This document shows positions 1 to 10,800 of a stretch of 64,000 bases of DNA, piece by piece. The stretch comes from Heterotrichella gracilis (Eukaryota > Sar > Xanthophyceae > Tribonematales > Xanthonemataceae), in the NCBI GenBank assembly GCA_032358255.1, contig JAULBX010026385.1, forward strand, positions 166,958 to 230,957, in the 5' to 3' direction. Within the stretch, counting starts at the first letter, position 1. Each line of letters opens with the position of its first letter. A program made the translations under genes and the position numbers. The notes beneath the pieces were generated by a model. It saw only the letters and a program-made list of their open reading frames with translations. It ran no database searches and was not told the origin of the DNA.

Positions 1-257
1 CTCTCTGTGTTTGCTTGCTTGGTCCGCTCTGTGTTGCGCAACCGTTGTGCTTCGCTGGTGTCAACAGTCAACCTCGACGCTGTTTGCAGGGTTGACCGCA
101 CGGTCACAGCTTTGTTGCCACAGCCAAACCAGCCCAGGAAACCCTCTTCGTTACTGTAGCCGCAATTCGTATTGCACAAGTCATCTCGGGGGCTTCCAAC
201 ACGGCCGTCGTTCATCACTCCATTGTTTCGACCTGACCTCAATTCTCATCAACCACC

Positions 258-782
258 ATGTTGCGCCAAAAATCCAACCTCCTGGCCAACTTCAGCTTGA
301 CCCCAGAGCAGCCTGCCGATGAGCAAAGAACCAGCACGTCAAAGCAGAACCCTCGAAACATCCAAGAGCATCGGCCACAGCCTACGTTCAAGCCATCGGA
401 AGACAAGGAAAACAGTGAGTGTTCACCTTGTGCCCTGGAACCCCTGACCGTGCTGTAAAACCATCTGGCCTGTATACGGTGGATTTTGCAGTCCATCGTG
501 TGATCTGCAGTGGAACCCCTTCTTAACCTGTCATATTTGATTGTTGCAGTCCATATTGGCCCTGAACCCTCTCCTGACCTTTACTGTGTGGTTGCTGCAG
601 TCCCACCACTGCTGTCTGCAGAGCAATACCCAGCATCTGGGAAGGGCTCGCATGTCAGGACCGGGAGGACACCTCTGACAGACGTCACCCACCTGTATGA
701 CAGCGCAAGCAAGCAGTTCCAGTTTGACACGTCTGCTGTCAGCCAGAAGAACCTGAGCAGCAAACTGAAGGGCATGCGATGA
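258..782 (+). CDS. Small KEN-box and D-box protein, candidate APC/C substrate (securin/PATRONUS-like)
   Basis: Two-exon model. Exon 1 is 258-414 (ATG at 258; donor GTGAGT at 415) and exon 2 is 601-782 (acceptor TGCAG ending at 600); the phases match (1 to 1). An in-frame alternative acceptor ends at 549 and would add 17 residues. The product is about 112 residues, polar and apparently disordered, with no recognisable fold. The splice junction creates the motif DKENIPPL at residues 50-57, a KEN box. About 24 residues later lies RTPLTDVTH, which fits the destruction-box core RxxL with hydrophobic and Thr positions like those of cyclins and PATRONUS-type proteins. The C-terminus is basic (KLKGMR). 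Known: KEN and D boxes target proteins to the APC/C in mitosis. Inferred: a cell-cycle regulated substrate or an anaphase inhibitor. Family membership is not shown by sequence beyond the motifs. Confidence 0.6.
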
Positions 783-1749
783 GTGTAGTAGGCTAGTGGT
801 TTCATTACTTGTACCAAAACTTAATATTCCTTTTCGCTGCTTTTGCTGCTTTACCACGCGACAACAGATTCACTAGTGGGGAGCGCTGGCAGATTTCCTG
901 TTAGACGCTCCCCAATGCAGTGTGCCGTAGGACAGCAGAGTCTGCTTCCAGTTCCAGCAGTTGCACTCGCATTGGGCAACCTGTGGTTTACCCTGGACAG
1001 TTTTCACCACCACTTCTCAGACGCACTTTAGCTTAGGAGAAGCCCTGGCGGTGGCACTGAGTTGAACATGGGTATGCAAAGCATTGTTCACCGTCTTGCA
1101 ATGTACGGTCCACCCCAGGGCATGGCGCATGGTGACACGGCAGGGCTCCAGCTCACCATTGCTTTGCACCCCTGTCAAGTTGTGGCAGGTGTCACCATTG
1201 TTAAAGCGTTTTGGTTACTGATGATTATTACAAAGCCTCAGTACTTGACATTTTGCCACTAGGTCCACCGTGACCACCTTTCCACAGTAACCCCAAAGCC
1301 CATCCCATTGCAGCTGCGTTCATACATCACTAAAGTTTTACCTGGACTGCTGCACGCCCATTAGTAACTCTCGCAGCTGTATGTGCCACAAGTGCACGTG
1401 TTTAGGACAGGACAGAACATTTGAGTCAAAACCTGCAGCAGCTATCTGTTCGGTCAAAATTTCACTGACAGTGTAACCTTTCCGCCTTCTTGCTATCGAT
1501 AAATAGCAGCCACAATAAACAGCAGTTATGTTGCCAAGCGATGCCAGCTGTCGCACTTGTCAGCAACCCTGGGAGTCAACCCCATCAGATCCCAAGAGGT
1601 CTTGACGATGCAAAAAAACCCTGATACTTCCTGTGGTGGGTGAAGGCCTACACTGTGCGTGAGTTGTGGATCGCGTCACTGACTTCGGAAGCTTGACCAG
1701 GCGCCTGCCGACGTCCTGACATGGACAAAAATCTCCAGATGGTCCCTTC
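783..1749. other. Convergent intergenic spacer
   Basis: This lies between the stop of the KEN/D-box gene and the stop of the TPM-RING gene on the other strand, so it should hold both 3' untranslated regions. I see no coding exon with family similarity and no notable repeat. Confidence 0.5.
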
Positions 1750-4700
1750 TCACCAGCTCCCGCCTCCACCACCGCCGCCCCTGCTGCCGCCACCTCCAAA
1801 GCTGCTGCTTGCACCGTAGGTGGACCCCGCATGGGTGCGCTCCTGGCGAACCGCAGCGTCGTGCAGCTGGAAATCGTGGTGGCCCTGCCAGTTGAAGTTG
1901 CCGGTGACCTGTGCCTCCCGGGACCAGTCGTTCACCATCCCCCTGGTGACGTAGTGGGGATACATCCTGCACAGCCAAAAATAATCGGCTCATTATAAAT
2001 CTTATATAATATACAAAGGCCTAACACAACTGCCAATGCGGGAATCGCAAATTGGTGGGGCAAGAGGTATGCAGCTGCAGCAGCATACACATAAAAGCAC
2101 ACAGGCTCCCTCCACCAGCATCCAGATATTGCCAAATTCTCCAGGAGAACTTCAAGAATTTTGCAGGGTTTTGGCTGCACGTACCCTACATGCAGTGAAC
2201 AACTGCATCTGTGGCATCTAGCCCATGCACATAGCTCGGCTAGCCTCAAGCACACAGCGCAGCCCCTCAACACGCAGGGGCAACAACATGGGGCAGTATG
2301 GTACTTCCGTGCATCCACCCAGCAGACCAGCGGCTGGCAGCGCACCTATGCATGCTGTTGAGGCGGTAGGTGAGCTCCATGGGCCACATGTCAGCCACAG
2401 GGTTGGCCTGCATGTAGGTGGTGCTCTGCATAGGCGGCGGGGGCTGGGCTGCCCGAGGGTCGTGGTCGATCGGCCTCCTGCAGATTGGGCAGCTGTTGTG
2501 CTGCTGAAGCCACCTGCAATCAGTCAGTCAGTCAGTTAGTTACAAGCATGTAACCTCCAATTGCGTGGGGAATATGTTATATAAGAGCACTTCATACTGC
2601 AGGTTGCGACTTGAGCCAACTGAGTCTACACAGGGCAGTCATTACACTAGATGCATGGATGCGGTCGGCGTCAATGCAAGACCTCAGATTGCGCCAAATC
2701 GATGAAAGGTATAAAGAGTGCTAGGGTAACACTGTTTGGCGCCCTGTGCAAAGGCTGGCTAACATCTTGATGCATGAACAAGTGATGCATGAACTAGTGT
2801 AGACTGGTATTGGTACTGACCTCTCAATGCAGGGCTCGCAGAACTTGTGGCCACATGGCAGCGCAAGCGGCGTGCGCAGCACGGCACCTGGCGCCCCCGC
2901 AGGCTGTGCCCCCATCCCTGCCGCACGGCTCCCGCTAGCCTTTGCACCCCCGCCAGCAACCTCCTCCCCCACAGCCCCCTTCCCACTCAGCAAGGGGTCG
3001 CGCTCAGGCGCCTCCCCTGCCTTGGCAGCACCGCTGGTTGATGCACCGGCGGCATTGGCAGCTCCTTCCTTATCAGGCTGCAAGAAGAGCAAACCTTTGT
3101 TGAGACAGATACCATAAACCAATTGATTGACATTTATTTTCAAACGTGAGTGGAGCCATGTATACTGTAAGTTATAGCCTGTAACATGTGTACGATCGCA
3201 CTAATCCTATCCACATGGATACTCAACATCCACAGCAAACCCTCGCCTCACCTTGGGCCCTCCCTGTGGCTGGAAGTCCTCCAGGCACACCGGGCAGCTG
3301 TCCACCTCAAAGGTCTGTGGTGAGCGGCTGCGCCTCTCCTGCTGCTGGCGCAGGTTGGTGAGCAGGCGCTTCACGTTGGACAGCTCCTGGCGACGCGCGC
3401 TGCCCGCCCTGAATGGAGACAAACACAGTCAAAATTCCACGATAAAATTTCACAGGTCACTCCGTTTCGTTGACAAAAAACTAAATGAGGTGCAAAATAC
3501 ATTCACTGCTAAAATTCGATCCCTGCCATAAACCCTAAACCCTAGTATGCGCCCTGCCTGCTCGCTAAATGAAAATAGTTATGAGCTTGACCGTGTCTGG
3601 CTCAGGTACGCCATGTTGCTACTAAGGTATCCTTATTAATCAGCTTCTCTCAGGGTTTATAAATTTGGGTTGGGTATGGGTTAGGGTTACCATGGTCAAG
3701 GTTCCATACGCTGGCAGACTTGGATTACGGGGTGGAGGGGTGCAGGGTTTTGGATAACATCAGACGGCAAAATAAGCGGGCGAACAGTGAAGCTGTGCAC
3801 GCGTCACCATGCGCAGCACGGGAGCGGCGATGCAAGCAAAACTGACACCAGGCACGTGGATGTGGCTAACCCTTCAAGGGGAGCGTGCAAAGGGTGCACT
3901 GCGAGGTTTACAAACCCAGCTTACCTCCAGGACTTGTACACCAGGAAGCCAAACAACCCAAAGAACAGGAAGAAGACGATGCTGCCCCCCCAGCCGCCCT
4001 CATCATCCTTGGGCTGAAGCCCGGCCAAGCCGAGCCCAACATCCACTACCGCTTGCTCCATTGCCCTGTTATAGTCGCCGCTGCGCAGGTGCGGGCGCAT
4101 GCCGCCCACAATCTTGTGGATGGTGGAGGTCTTGAGCTTCCTGGATGCACCTTTCCCAGTTGAGATGTACACCTGCAGACCCACAAATTCAAGGAGGTCA
4201 CACCAAGGGCATGTGAGTACCCCGCCACAGCAGCAACACCGGTGTGCAATAGCTGTGTGTATACGCAGGACAAAGAGATGAAGTAGAAAGACCGTGTATG
4301 TACCGGGCCACAGCAGCCAGCAGTAGCTGTGTGTCACTGGCGGCACGTACCTGTCTCGAGTTTATGGCAAGCAGGATGACCACCCCGTTGTTGCACTGTG
4401 CATCTCCCACCCCCCAGCTGTCGTGCAGCCCCTTTGCAAAAGCATGGGCCTCAGCCTCTGGCCCATCTGCTCCTGGCACGGCCATATCCCTGACAACCAC
4501 AGCGGCCACCTGTGCACACCAGGAGGAAGCTACCTCAGTTTTAGACGCATCCACCCCTGCCAAAAGCTGGGCCACTTGATAAAGCAGCAGACTAGCAGTA
4601 CCCCACCAAAGCAGGGAAGGGTGAGCCAACTCTATGAGTGAACAGACTAGCAAAAACAAGCTCCAGCTTGAAAATGATGCGCCAACTGGAGATGACCATG

Positions 4701-5023
4701 AGGTGGAAAGGATGGGCAAGGAAAAGGAAAGTGCACACTATTTGTACCTGGTACCCAACAGGCCCTGCACTGCCACACTGGTCTCGGACATAGGGCTGCT
4801 TCCCTGCCGCGATGTCCCTCAAGGTTCCCTCGATGTAGTTTGCAGAGTCACGCGCCAGCACCCTGTCCGGGTCACAGACCCAGCTGGGCCTCTCCCTCCC
4901 ACAGCCCCCGGGGTTGGTGTACGGGTTGGGGATGGTGCTCAGCGTCCATGTGGTGCAAAACACAGACGGTGTCGCGGTCAGCACCGCGAGGAGGACACTC
5001 CAGGTAAGGGTGTGCATACCCAT
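1750..5023 (-). CDS. Secretory-pathway TPM-domain / RING-finger protein
   Basis: Seven exons on the minus strand: 5023-4748, 4509-4351, 4172-3925, 3408-3252, 3077-2821, 2513-2346 and 1966-1750. All phases agree and give about 493 residues. Residues 1-23 are a hydrophobic signal peptide. A TPM (TLP18.3/Psb32/MOLO-1) domain follows: it opens with TLSTIPNP, has the D-P-D...LARDSANYIE segment, a hydrophobic strand (GVVILLAIN) and the IVGGMRPHLRSGDYNRAM helix. Next comes one transmembrane segment (SIVFFLFFGLFGFLVY), then a RING finger split over exons 4-6: CPVC, then PCGHKFCEPC, then WLQQHNSCPIC. A 60-residue Ala/Gly/Ser-rich insertion separates the first RING cysteines from the rest. The tail is Gly-rich. 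Likely a membrane E3 ubiquitin ligase with a lumenal TPM domain; the substrate is unknown. Confidence 0.85.
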
Positions 5024-5963
5024 GGCAAGGTGTGGGGTCCAGCAATGCCAGTGGCCCTTTCCAAACTTTTTTTGGTAAATGGGTTTCAGGACTAGGGCCA
5101 GTCACGGAGACCGGTGTTTGCACTCGTGTTAATGGACAGAACCCTGCATGGCCGTGCGTTAATGGCCAGCAAGGACAGTCCCTGAACCTAATAGGAAGAT
5201 ACCGACAGCATCTGGGCAGGTGCTCAAGGGGCGAGTTTACATTTAGCAAGCAAGATTGCCATGCGGTCACCTTCGTAAATTCTCTTATCCAGCTATTTTC
5301 TAGGGCGTTCCCACCCCAGCCCATATGTAGTACAGTCTCCTGGCTGGAGCTTGTTTGTACGTATGTGGGAGCCGCTTAAAATACCCGAAGGTGCGATGCA
5401 TGCATGCATATGTGATTGGGTACGCGTGCACTTGTGAACTGTGGCGAGGGCTGTGCGGTTTGGTGGCCATCCGTTTGGCACCGAGCTGCGCCAAATGGGC
5501 TTTGCTGACATCCCACTCACCAGTGGCACTCTTCTATTCAGCACAACGAACGCCCATCGTGTTCTATGCCAGTCGACTCTATCCCTCCTAAGGAAAATTC
5601 TCGGCAAGCCTGCAGGCAGTCTAGCTATCAATGGATGTAAGCAACTTCCCTTTTAAATAATTCTACTAGATCCCATCTTCAGCACTGCTACTGTAGCAGG
5701 AGTAGTTCACATTCTGGGACACTGCTGCCCGTTGACTGGGCTATCCAGCTATTGATACAGGCGGGGTATGATGTCCTGGGTCACAAATAAAGCCTTCTGT
5801 GTATGTTGACCTCTGATGCACTTGCACGACCTTGCTTCCTACCGACTTTTTGGTGTCTCCGGGGTGTTGTAGTGACCATGTTTGCACCTTGACCTTGTCT
5901 GCCTTGCAAGGACTACACCACCCTATGTGACTTGCTGCTGCTGTGCAGGAAGCTACTGCCAGC
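5024..5963. other. Upstream region of the TPM-RING gene
   Basis: About 0.9 kb upstream of the TPM-RING start codon, running to the SAP-like frame. I found no convincing exon or RNA gene. A weak acceptor-like TGTGCAG at 5942-5948 precedes the SAP-like reading frame. Confidence 0.4.
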
Positions 5964-6386
5964 ATGCCTCTGTTGCAGAATCAGCCGCCGCAAGAAGCTA
6001 CACATGTGGTCAATGACCCGCAAGTTCCAGAAGTGCTGGACTTGTCTGAGTCCGAGCAGTTGGACCAGCTATTGCAAGAGATTATAAAGACAGACCAGCT
6101 GCTGTAGACCACCCACGATGACATCGCCAACCGCTTAATAGGGCTAGAGACCAACACTGCATCCAGGGCTATGAACGCTGCTCTGCCAGTGCTCGACCTG
6201 GAGCCGTTGGTCGACCTGGCCACCAACCAGGCTCCCAACAACTTCCCTGCCACAATAACTGACCTCAAGAACCTCACCGGACCGGAAGTGAACAACCTGC
6301 TGGCCTTCTACGGGCTCGCAACCACCGGTGCCCTGCGTACCCGCATCACACGACTGGCAAGATTCTGTGGGGTGAGACTCTCATGA
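5964..6386 (+). pseudogene. SAP-like ORF interrupted by an in-frame TAG
   Basis: An ATG at 5964 opens a frame with a short acidic, leucine-rich coil (LDLSESEQLDQLLQEII). It stops at TAG 6105-6107. The same frame continues open from there to the TGA/ATGA region at 6386, about 93 more codons. The second part ends with LTGPEVNNLLAFYGLATTGALRTRITRLARF, whose helix-loop-helix spacing resembles a SAP nucleic-acid-binding motif. The region could be a decayed gene, a transposon-derived fragment, or two exons split by an intron I could not place. No neighbour supports a function. Confidence 0.4.
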
Positions 6387-6497
6387 GTTGGAGAGAATAT
6401 TGTGGTGGGCTTGGCGATATTTGCGAATTCACTGGTCAGCTGGTCTGCTGGTTGCACTCTGCCGGAGGGGTGGCACTGCAGCTGCGTGAACCACTTT

Positions 6498-6682
6498 GGA
6501 GGAAAAGCTTTAGCGATGAAAGTAAAATTGACCACGTGTACCTGAGGTCAAGCAGCTCACTCATCAACCCACGTTCAGGGTGGCACAGATCCAGCACCAT
6601 GCGTTGGTGGTGTGAGGTGCTTGACCTCAGGTACACGTGGTCAACTTTACATCTCACGCTTATTGGTAAAGCTTTTTCTCCG
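6498..6682. repeat. Large imperfect inverted repeat (possible foldback/MITE)
   Basis: The left arm (about 6498-6562) and right arm (about 6612-6682) are reverse complements over some 60 bases. They share the core TTGACCACGTGTACCTGAGG and an outer AAAGCTTTA block. The spacer is about 50 bases and contains no obvious gene. Arm identity is high in the inner 30 bases and falls outward. It could be a small non-autonomous foldback element or a hairpin-forming transcript. Target-site duplications were not identified. Confidence 0.75.
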
Positions 6683-6689
6683 AAGCAGG

Positions 6690-7896
6690 ACAGCCTGCGA
6701 CAATATTTCAAAAGCTACAGGTGGGAGTAAAGGTGCACTGCCCCACTCCTATGTTTTGTTTGTCAATGTAATTGCGTAGTATGAGATGCAGTCACAACAT
6801 GCACAGTGTACGTGCGTGGTCACAGGTGAGGGCAGCTTTTGTAGCCATTGGCAAGACACTTTCTGTAACCACTTACAGGGTAGCCTACAGCTGTATGGTC
6901 TTGGTGAGCAAACTGCTAGTGAATAACACGCGCAGCAGAACGACATCAATACAAACCACAAAAAGGGCGGCGTTACTACAAAGCAGACATGGCAGTGCAG
7001 ACTTTTTGCGGCCTACATGTGGTTGTCAAGCCACACGTGGGTTGTCTTGTCATTCAAACACTAATAGGTTATAAATGTACACAGTCTTGTGACCTCAGAT
7101 TCTGACGATCACGTGCAAATAGGATGCCCTGGCCGAGCCTATGGCTTAGTAAATCGATACTTCTTAACCCTGCCCTGATTGCCTAATTTAGCCTTCCCCA
7201 AAGTTTTAAAAAACAAGCACGCATAGCATGCGGCATTTGGATGCTCTATCAATTCTTTACTCGGCAGCAACACAAAAAATGGCAGGGCCTGGGCAACTGA
7301 AGAAACTCTGTGGAAAGCACGTCACTAGTGGACAAGCCTGTGACGATCATGTCACAGGTAAAATTGAAAGGCCTTGTCGTTTCAAAACTTGGCAGGTAGT
7401 AAGCTGTCATGACATCACTGGCGGTCACGTGCACACAACATATCACCACGAGTCTTGATACCAGACCGCTCAGCCAGTTTCACATAAAAAGGCCAGAAAT
7501 AATACTGGCTAGTAGCTACTTAATCAATCTTGTCTACAAAAAATGGTGCCATAGTCTGGTTAGCAGTGGCAGTCATGCATACATGGTCACCGCCTTGCCA
7601 CACACCCCACAGTGGAAGCGCTTGGGCTTAATAATGGGAGCAGAAAGTCTATTATTTCAAAAAGTATCACATACATTCGTTACCGACGAGCCGGCCCACC
7701 ACACCACTAAATAAGGGCTGCAGTTACCACACTCGCCACTTCACGGTACTACCAGAGGATGGCTGGATTAGCCTGCAAAGGCTGGCATGCGACACAGCGC
7801 TAGGGCAAATGATGCTGCCCATTGTGCCCAGAGCCAACCATGGCTCACGCATCTCCATAGACTGCTGGACCAGGTGGAACCTGACTGATACAGTCG
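6690..7896. other. Intergenic region, no gene recognised
   Basis: AT-richer spacer between the inverted repeat and the terminal exon of the SBP gene. Several CACGTG/TGTGACGATCA-like short palindromes occur at about 7100-7370. The last 180 bases could be 3' untranslated region or a further small 3' exon of the SBP gene. Confidence 0.35.
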
Positions 7897-10800
7897 CTAC
7901 AGACCAGCCATGCTGGCAAAGAGTGATGATCCCAGAACTGGATGGCCTGACAACTGCCCGCCGGCCCAATCCAGTGGTGCCTGGGCCTTCAAATTGCCAA
8001 GGCTGAGCCTGGATGGTGAAGAAGCATTTGCAACGCCACGTGTGCCAGAGGCTGCTGCACCAGGTGGGGAGTCCAGAGGTACATGGTTGCAGGTGGTCGG
8101 TGCAGAGGCATCAAGGGTTGTGCAGCCATCCAACGTGACATCCGCCGCAGCAAGCCCTGCATAGCCCTCCTTGCTCCACTGTGCTGCCTCTGCCACGCTG
8201 TCAAGAATTGAATCACTGTCAGACATTGTGTCAAGCAGGCTCAGCCTGTCAGAACAGAGTATGTCAATGCTGGTGCTGGTGGGGCTGTGGGTGCGATCAC
8301 CAAACTGCAATCCCAGGGTCATATCATTGTCTGTGAGCTGATCTGCAAAAAGTGCTATGGCATCAGACATTTTGGCTGCCAGGAGGCCCAACTCCATGCC
8401 TTCACACAGCTGCTGGATTTGAGCTCCAGCAGAGGCTACGAACGCCAGTGTGGGATGGTGGTCTGCAGGCGCCACCCAGCTCTGATGTTGCAGCCTCCAC
8501 TGCACTTGCAGGACCAGGCCTATGTGTGCAGCAAGCACGCTCCAGCCTCCCTCAGACAAGCTGCAAACAGTGCATTGCCAACCTTGAGCGGATGCGACAC
8601 AGTGTTTTAACTTCATGCTGTTGAACAGTTAATATTTGCACAATTCATTGCAGTGGGAATTGTGCACATCAAGAGAGGCAGGAGGAGGCCACTGCTGATG
8701 GTACTGTGTCAAGAGTGACCACGCTTGGCCATTGGTACTCCTGATGCAGTGGCTGGCAACCATGATTCAATTGTAACATAACATGAAGTTCATCTGGGAT
8801 GATCCATAAAAATCAACCATCGTGTCATAAAATGCTTCCAATGTTGAATGAGCTGCACCTGATTTTCTGCTCCATGATCTGCAGCTCACGCAGCACATGT
8901 CTGTCCTCCACAACCACGAACGGGTGTGGTTCACTGAGCAGGTCTTGGTGGGAAGCCTCCAGCACCAGCAGGCCTGGATGCATGAGGCCCTTCACTGTGA
9001 TGTTCAGCTCCACGAGGCCATGCATTGCAGGGTCCAACCCCCGGGCCTCTTCAACTTCCACCTGCAATTTACCAGCAGTAAATGATTGAATAAGATTGAC
9101 AGGCATGCCAGGAAGTGACAGCACCTTGGCAACTTGAGGCTGTACAAATTGCCTCCTGCTACTGGACCAGGCGGAGTTCAACACTATTTTTTTATTAAGG
9201 AGTACTGTTTCACCTGTCCCACCACACACGCAATGCGACCAGCAACGCCCTTGTGGAGAAGTCATTACGCCAGGATTACAACGTCATCATGTACAAGACA
9301 GAACCTTTTAGCAATGGCATCTGCTATTGTGACTGTCCCCGAGAACACTTTATCATTTATGCTGTAAATTTCTTCGAAAATGTTATATCATTTCTTTGCA
9401 GCTGATCACCATGCATTATTTCCCCCTGACCTTGAGATACTGGCCTCCAGATCGGCATGTCCAATGCACTTCGTGGAGTGGAAGGTGGGCAGACTGGTAT
9501 ACCACTTGGAACACTGGACTCCCCAGCAAGGTGGAAGCTGAAAGCACCGCAAACTTTGGGACAGCCTCATTCAGATCATCTCTTGACCACACCTTTGTCA
9601 CCTTGTTGTCTACCACCAAAGCAGCAGATTCTGGGAGCTGCATCAGGCAAAGCATGGATCATGTGCTGCATTATTGCAATATGGCATGGTAAAAGCATTG
9701 CTGCATCATGTCCAGCTGACAATTTCCCCACAAAGTTGGTTGTAAGATGCTCCAGGGATTTGCGTTACTGAACAAAATGCCATCAACTTCAATTCACACC
9801 ATGCTGCTAATCAGTTGACCGGTACAGTGCACATACATGGCCTATGAGTAGTAGGCTGGATGCACGTACAGTGTATACTTCAAACCTTACTGATCAGCAG
9901 AGCAAGCAGCCAGGTGGTGGGCGGTGGTGGGCAGGAGGCGGGAGAGGACCTCAGGTGTGACTCCCTGGGTGATGGCATTTTCATGCAGCTGCGCATGCCA
10001 ATGGCTGTAATGGAAGCCGGCCCCGGCATGGCATTGGCTGCAGTAGCAACATCCCCTAAATTGATGACAGTTGGCGACTCAAATCATCAGACGAGTTCAA
10101 ATCCCATGGGGTCAAGTACAGGAGCACTGGTACTTTCACACAGGTTATTGCAATGGTGACCTTGCTAATAACTGCATGCATGGTACTTGCAAGTAATCCA
10201 GCTGAATTCTTCAAGGCTGGAGTGTGATATGCCACCAGCCGCATTGCCGCATTCGTCTACACTGATCCTCGTACCATAATGCTGGCACTGTACCTGAAGC
10301 AACAAACTTCCCTTCTTCCAAGAACTGCAAGATGCAGCCAGCCTTGAATAGGCAGCGGCAGCATCCAGGCAGCAATCTATGGAATGCCCCAAAGCATCAG
10401 CTGTCAGCCTGACGCATCCGGGTCTGAGGTACCCTTCAAAGTAGAGCGGGTGACTTTGCAGCATGTCTGAGAGCTGGTGTCGCAGGGCCAGTGGAAGCTC
10501 TTCTAGGCGGCGGTTGGCAAGCTTCATTGAGAGGCGATACAGCCCTGCAAAATTGGGAAGTTGCAGTGGCATGGTACCACTTTCAGAATTGCAAGCATTG
10601 GAATGGCTGTAAGGTACATCATGCTGATGTACAAGTCGCAGGATTGATGGTTGATATATTTTGTAAGTGCGCACTGCAGCTGATGGGTAACTGCCTGCAT
10701 GGCAACACGACATGCATGAAAGAATCTCCCAAGTTCGAAAAGCATATTGCTGCTAGTCCATTGTGGTCCACTGTGACCATGGAATAGTTACAATGCTTGT

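Noticed and set aside
7100-7370. CACGTG and TGTGACGATCA palindromic words
   Set aside because: Too short and dispersed for a defined element; no array, spacing or gene association that I can support.
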